Shown here: positions 61,004 to 64,000 of the stretch, piece by piece
Layout: each line of letters starts with the position of its first letter
How positions within the stretch are numbered: position 1 is the first letter of the stretch
Source of the DNA: JAVVHH01 sp963848035
GTDB lineage: Bacteria > Pseudomonadota > Alphaproteobacteria > Acetobacterales > Acetobacteraceae
Assembly (NCBI GenBank): GCA_963848035.1
Contig: CAWKCD010000001.1
Coordinates: 2,852,001 to 2,916,000, forward strand
DNA: 64,000 nucleotides
Direction: 5' to 3'
Program-made: the position numbers and the translations under genes
Notes under the pieces: model-generated
Seen by the model: only the letters and a program-made list of their open reading frames with translations
The model's database searches: none
What the model was told of the DNA's origin: nothing

Positions 61004-61708
61004 ATGGCAGCCACGACCACCTTGCCGTTGGAGCGGCATTTCATGGCGACGAGCGGCTGGCTGCGCGCGGCCGTGCTCGGTGCCAATGACGGCATCCTGT
61101 CCACCTCGAGCCTGGTCCTGGGCGTCGCGGCGGCGCATGGCACGCACGGCAGCATCCTCGTCGCCGGGGTTTCCGGCCTGGCAGCCGGCGCGATGGCGAT
61201 GGCGGCGGGGGAGTATGTCTCGGTCCATTCGCAGACCGACATCGAGGACGCGGATCTGGCGCGCGAGCGGCGCGAGCTCGCGACCGACAGCGCGGGCGAA
61301 GAGGCGGAGCTGGCGGCGATCTATGTCGGCCGCGGCCTCGACCCGGCGCTCGCGGCGACAGTGGCCCAGCAGTTGATGGCCAAGGACGCGCTGGGCGCAC
61401 ATGCTCGCGACGAGCTGGGATTGACCGATGAACTGCGCGCGCGGCCGGTGCAGGCGGCGCTCGCCTCGGCTGCCAGCTTCTCCGCGGGGGCGGTCATGCC
61501 GTTGCTGATCTCCACCTTCGTGCCGGTGGCGGACCTGATCCCCGCGGTTGCGGCGACGTCGTTGCTGACCTTGGGCGCGTTGGGTGCGCTGTCGGCCCGT
61601 GTCGGCGGCGCGCCATGGGTCAGGGCGACGATCCGGGTGGTGTTCTGGGGCGCGCTGGCGATGGCGGTCACGTCGGGCATCGGCGCGCTGTTCGGCACCG
61701 TGGTCTAG
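61004..61708 (+). CDS. VIT1/CCC1-family transporter
   Basis: 234 residues from the ATG at 61004, favoured because GGAG lies 9 bases upstream; the in-frame ATG at 60995 abuts that site. It has five predicted membrane segments. The family motif WLRAAVLGANDGILSTSSLVLGVAAA (split over residues 19-44) and AGAMAMAAGEYVSVHSQTDIE are typical of VIT/CCC1 iron or manganese exporters. The cytoplasmic helical metal-binding region (DADLARERRELATDSAGEEAEL) is present. It likely lowers cytosolic Fe2+ or Mn2+. Convergent with the antiporter gene. Confidence 0.9.
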   Translation: MAATTTLPLERHFMATSGWLRAAVLGANDGILSTSSLVLGVAAAHGTHGSILVAGVSGLAAGAMAMAAGEYVSVHSQTDIEDADLARERRELATDSAGEEAELAAIYVGRGLDPALAATVAQQLMAKDALGAHARDELGLTDELRARPVQAALASAASFSAGAVMPLLISTFVPVADLIPAVAATSLLTLGALGALSARVGGAPWVRATIRVVFWGALAMAVTSGIGALFGTVV

Positions 61709-61733
61709 CTTTGTCCGGTCTGGCGATCGCAGA

Positions 61734-63237
61734 CTAAGGGCGGCCGGCCTCGGCTTCGGCCCAGTCCAGCTCTTCCTCGAGTACATGGAACGCGTCGTCG
61801 CCGATCCGCTCGTCGCGGCGGAGCGCGACGAGGCAGCGGCGTTCGGCGGCCAGGAGTTGGCGTCGCAGGTCGGGAAGGCCGGTGGCGCTGGAGCCAGGGA
61901 TCTTTGCCGCGGTCGGCGCGGGCGCGATATTCCTGTTCGAGCACATAACGCGCCTCGTCGGCGGCTTCGTCGGGGCTGTCGCCCAGCGCCGCCAGCGCAG
62001 CTTGGGCCAATTCGGCGCGGCCGAGCGGCACCTCCTGCTCGACACTGTCGTCGGCGGGCAGGGCGAGGACGGAGAGCAGGGGCCGCAGCGTCAGGCCCTG
62101 CACCACCAGCGTGCCGAGCACCAGGCTGAACGACGCGAACACCACGAGGTCGCGGTGCGGGAACGCCATGGGCAGCGCGAGCGCCGCCGCGAGCGTGACG
62201 ATGCCGCGCATCCCGCACCAGCCGATCAGGAAGCCGCCGCCGACGCTGGAATTGGGCTCCCGCCGGAGCATGACGACGTAGAAGCCCATGACCCAGGCGA
62301 ACCGCACGATGATCGCCGATGCGGTCACGCCAAGGGCGAAGATGACGGCGTCGCCGAGGTGGCCGTCCATGCGCGAGACGATGCCGCGGAGCTGCAGGCC
62401 GACGAGCATGAAGGCGAGCACGTTGACGACGAAGATGGCGACTTCCCAGACGGCGTAGTTGCCGCGGCGGCGCCGGGCTCCGACCCGCTCGGGGGCGGAT
62501 CGGGCGAGGGTGAGCGCGAAGGCGACCATGGTGAGGACGGCCGAGAGTTGGAGCCGGTCGGCGAGGAGCCAGACGCCGAACGTGCCGATGAAGCCGAGCA
62601 CGGTGCCGACCGCCTCATCCTCGATGCGGGCGATCACGGTCAGGTAGGCTTTGGCCAGGGCTACCCCGAGCGCCAGCCCGGCAGCGGCTTCCAGCGCCAG
62701 AAGCGGGGCGGTCCAGGCGGTGATCCCTCCGATCGTGGCGCTGACGGCCATGCGGTAGGTGAGCAGGGCGGAGGCGTCGTTCAGAAGGCTTTCGCCTTCG
62801 AGGATGACCTTGATCCGGTGCGGCAGACGGACCTGGCGCAGGACGGCGGCGGCGGCGGCGGCATCGGGGGGCGCGACGATGGCGCCGAGGGCGATGGCGG
62901 CCGGCCAGGGCAGCGCCGGGTCGATCCAGTGCGCGACGGCTGCGACGGCTGCGACGGTGACGCCGACAGCGCCGAGCACGAGGCCGCCGACCGGGGCCCA
63001 GTTCCGCCGCAGATCGCGCAGGCTCGCGTCATAGGCGGAATCGAGCAGGACCGGCGCGACGAACAGCGCGAGCGCGAGGTCAGGGTCGAGGGCGATGTCG
63101 GGCACGCCCGGTACGAAGGCGAGGCCGGCGCCGGCGAGCGCCAGCAGCGCCGGCCACGGCATGCGCAGCCGCGGGGCGATCAGCGCGAGGGCGACGCCGC
63201 CGAGCAGCAGCAGCAGCACGAATTCGAAGACGACCAT
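61734..63237 (-). CDS. CPA1-family Na+/H+ antiporter, frame break near C-terminus
   Basis: From the ATG at 63237 (MVVFEFVLLLLLGGVALALI), ~12 membrane segments follow with the CPA1 ion site LGAIVAPPDAAAAAAVL, GESLLNDASALLTYR and IGWCGMRGIVTLAAALALP. The hydrophilic tail loses frame at about 61880, where one extra base is inferred. The expected end, LPDLRRQLLAAERRCLVALRRDERIGDDAFHVLEEELD, continues in the next frame to a stop ending at 61734 (~500 residues). Read without correction, the protein gains an unrelated Arg/Pro-rich tail ending at 61705. The transport domain is intact either way. It exchanges Na+ or K+ for protons at the inner membrane. Confidence 0.9.
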
Positions 63238-63368
63238 CGGCCGCGATGTCTGCCATGGACGTCGGCGGGCGAAAAGCTGGGCGGCCGGCGCGGCCCGGTT
63301 GCCGGGCGGTCGGAAAGCACGCATACCGCGAGGCTCCGGCGCGGCAGCGTCTCCGCAGAGAGCCCATC

Positions 63369-64000
63369 ATGTCCGATCCCGCCATGAGCGACAAAGACCC
63401 CGCGGCGCCCGCCGCGCCCGACGCGTCCCGGCGGCCGAATGCGCCGTATCATCCGGTGCTCGCCGGGCAGCCGGCGCTGGTGACCGGCGCCAATTCGGGG
63501 ATCGGCAAGGCGGTGGCGATCGGCCTGGCGCGAGCGGGGGCGGACGTCGTCGTCAACTACGTCACGCATCCGGAAACGGCGGACGAGGTGGCGCACGAGA
63601 TCGAGGCGATGGGGCGCAAGGCGATCACGGTGCAGGCCGACGTGAGCAAGGAGGACGAGGTCGAGCATCTGTTCGCCACGGCGGTCCAGCAGTTCGGCAC
63701 GCTGCACATCGCGGTCAGCAACGCCGGGCTGCAGCGGGATTCGGCGTTCGTCGACATGACGCTCGAGCAATGGAACACGGTGATCGGGGTCAACCTCACC
63801 GGGCAGTTCCTGTGCACGCGGGCGGCGGCGCGGATATTCAAGCAGCGGGGCGTGGTCGCCGATGTGTCGCAGGCGGCGGGCAAGATCATCTGCATGAGCT
63901 CGGTGCATCAGGAGATCCCGTGGGCGGGCCATGCGAACTATGCGGCGTCGAAGGGCGGGGTGATGCTGCTGATGAAGAGCATCGCGCAGGAGCTGGCGCC
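63369..64000 (+). CDS. Short-chain dehydrogenase/reductase, glucose-1-dehydrogenase-like (cut by window edge)
   Basis: Begins at the ATG at 63369 and is open to the right edge (210 codons seen of ~280 expected). After a Pro/Ala-rich leader of ~30 residues come the Rossmann motif TGANSGIGKAVAIG (39-52), the structural NAG (SNAGLQ), the catalytic Ser region (IICMSSVHQEIPW) and YAASK. The text is closest to glucose 1-dehydrogenase/YgfF-type classical SDRs. Cytoplasmic, NAD(P)-dependent. Divergent from the antiporter gene with 131 bases between starts. Confidence 0.9.
   Translation, partial: MSDPAMSDKDPAAPAAPDASRRPNAPYHPVLAGQPALVTGANSGIGKAVAIGLARAGADVVVNYVTHPETADEVAHEIEAMGRKAITVQADVSKEDEVEHLFATAVQQFGTLHIAVSNAGLQRDSAFVDMTLEQWNTVIGVNLTGQFLCTRAAARIFKQRGVVADVSQAAGKIICMSSVHQEIPWAGHANYAASKGGVMLLMKSIAQELA

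Noticed and set aside
61705..61733. Unshifted end of the antiporter at 61705
   Set aside because: The uncorrected tail is Arg/Pro-rich noise, while the next frame gives the family-typical helical tail ending at 61734.

Overview
The window looks like a chromosomal segment of a very GC-rich alphaproteobacterium, most likely in or near the Acetobacteraceae/Rhodospirillales. This rests on strong third-position GC bias, many divergent solute-binding proteins, DUF6065 and DUF2161 proteins, an ECF42-type sigma locus and convergent genes separated by palindromic dispersed repeats. The taxonomic placement is inference. No rRNA, tRNA, CRISPR array or intact mobile element was seen.

Layout. 1-8000 (minus strand): a very large DyP-type peroxidase that runs off the left edge, translationally coupled to a cytochrome P450, then a family 2 glycosyltransferase, glucose-6-phosphate dehydrogenase and a peptide-type ABC solute-binding protein behind a perfect 19-bp palindrome. 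8.6-12.8 kb: a frame-broken Tat-type solute-binding protein, then a less GC-rich scar with a small lipoprotein, an unknown membrane protein and the remains of an aminotransferase and an IS110-family transposase. 12.8-14.6 kb: a membrane cytochrome b fused to a sulfite-oxidase-type molybdenum domain. 14.7-20 kb (minus): a YCII protein, an ECF42-like sigma factor, two glutathione S-transferases, a second YCII protein and, upstream, a His-rich TPR protein. 20-26.3 kb (minus): D-aminopeptidase, SNF2/SWIM helicase and a metallo-beta-lactamase-fold hydrolase. 26.4-29.2 kb: convergent cytosine permease and cytosine deaminase. 29.3-36.7 kb: chemoreceptor, haem-c/beta-propeller protein, HbpS-like protein, phosphoesterase and a DUF6065 protein. 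36.8-43.3 kb: a giant two-partner-secretion adhesin with 165 Pro-Thr repeats. 43.4-48.5 kb: small conserved-looking genes and maltooligosyltrehalose trehalohydrolase. 48.6-54 kb: luciferase-like monooxygenase, BadF-type kinase coupled to a solute-binding protein, glutamine amidotransferase and a periplasmic protein. 54-64 kb: an RND efflux pair, a hybrid sensor kinase, a VIT-family transporter, a CPA1 antiporter and an SDR that runs off the right edge.

Cross-cutting signals. Three ~140-bp hairpin elements share a conserved core while their stems change sequence and keep pairing. A second dispersed repeat family lies 3' of genes. Eight reading-frame breaks interrupt seven otherwise well-conserved genes, and seven of the eight look like single-base insertions, so sequencing error must be excluded before calling them pseudogenes.
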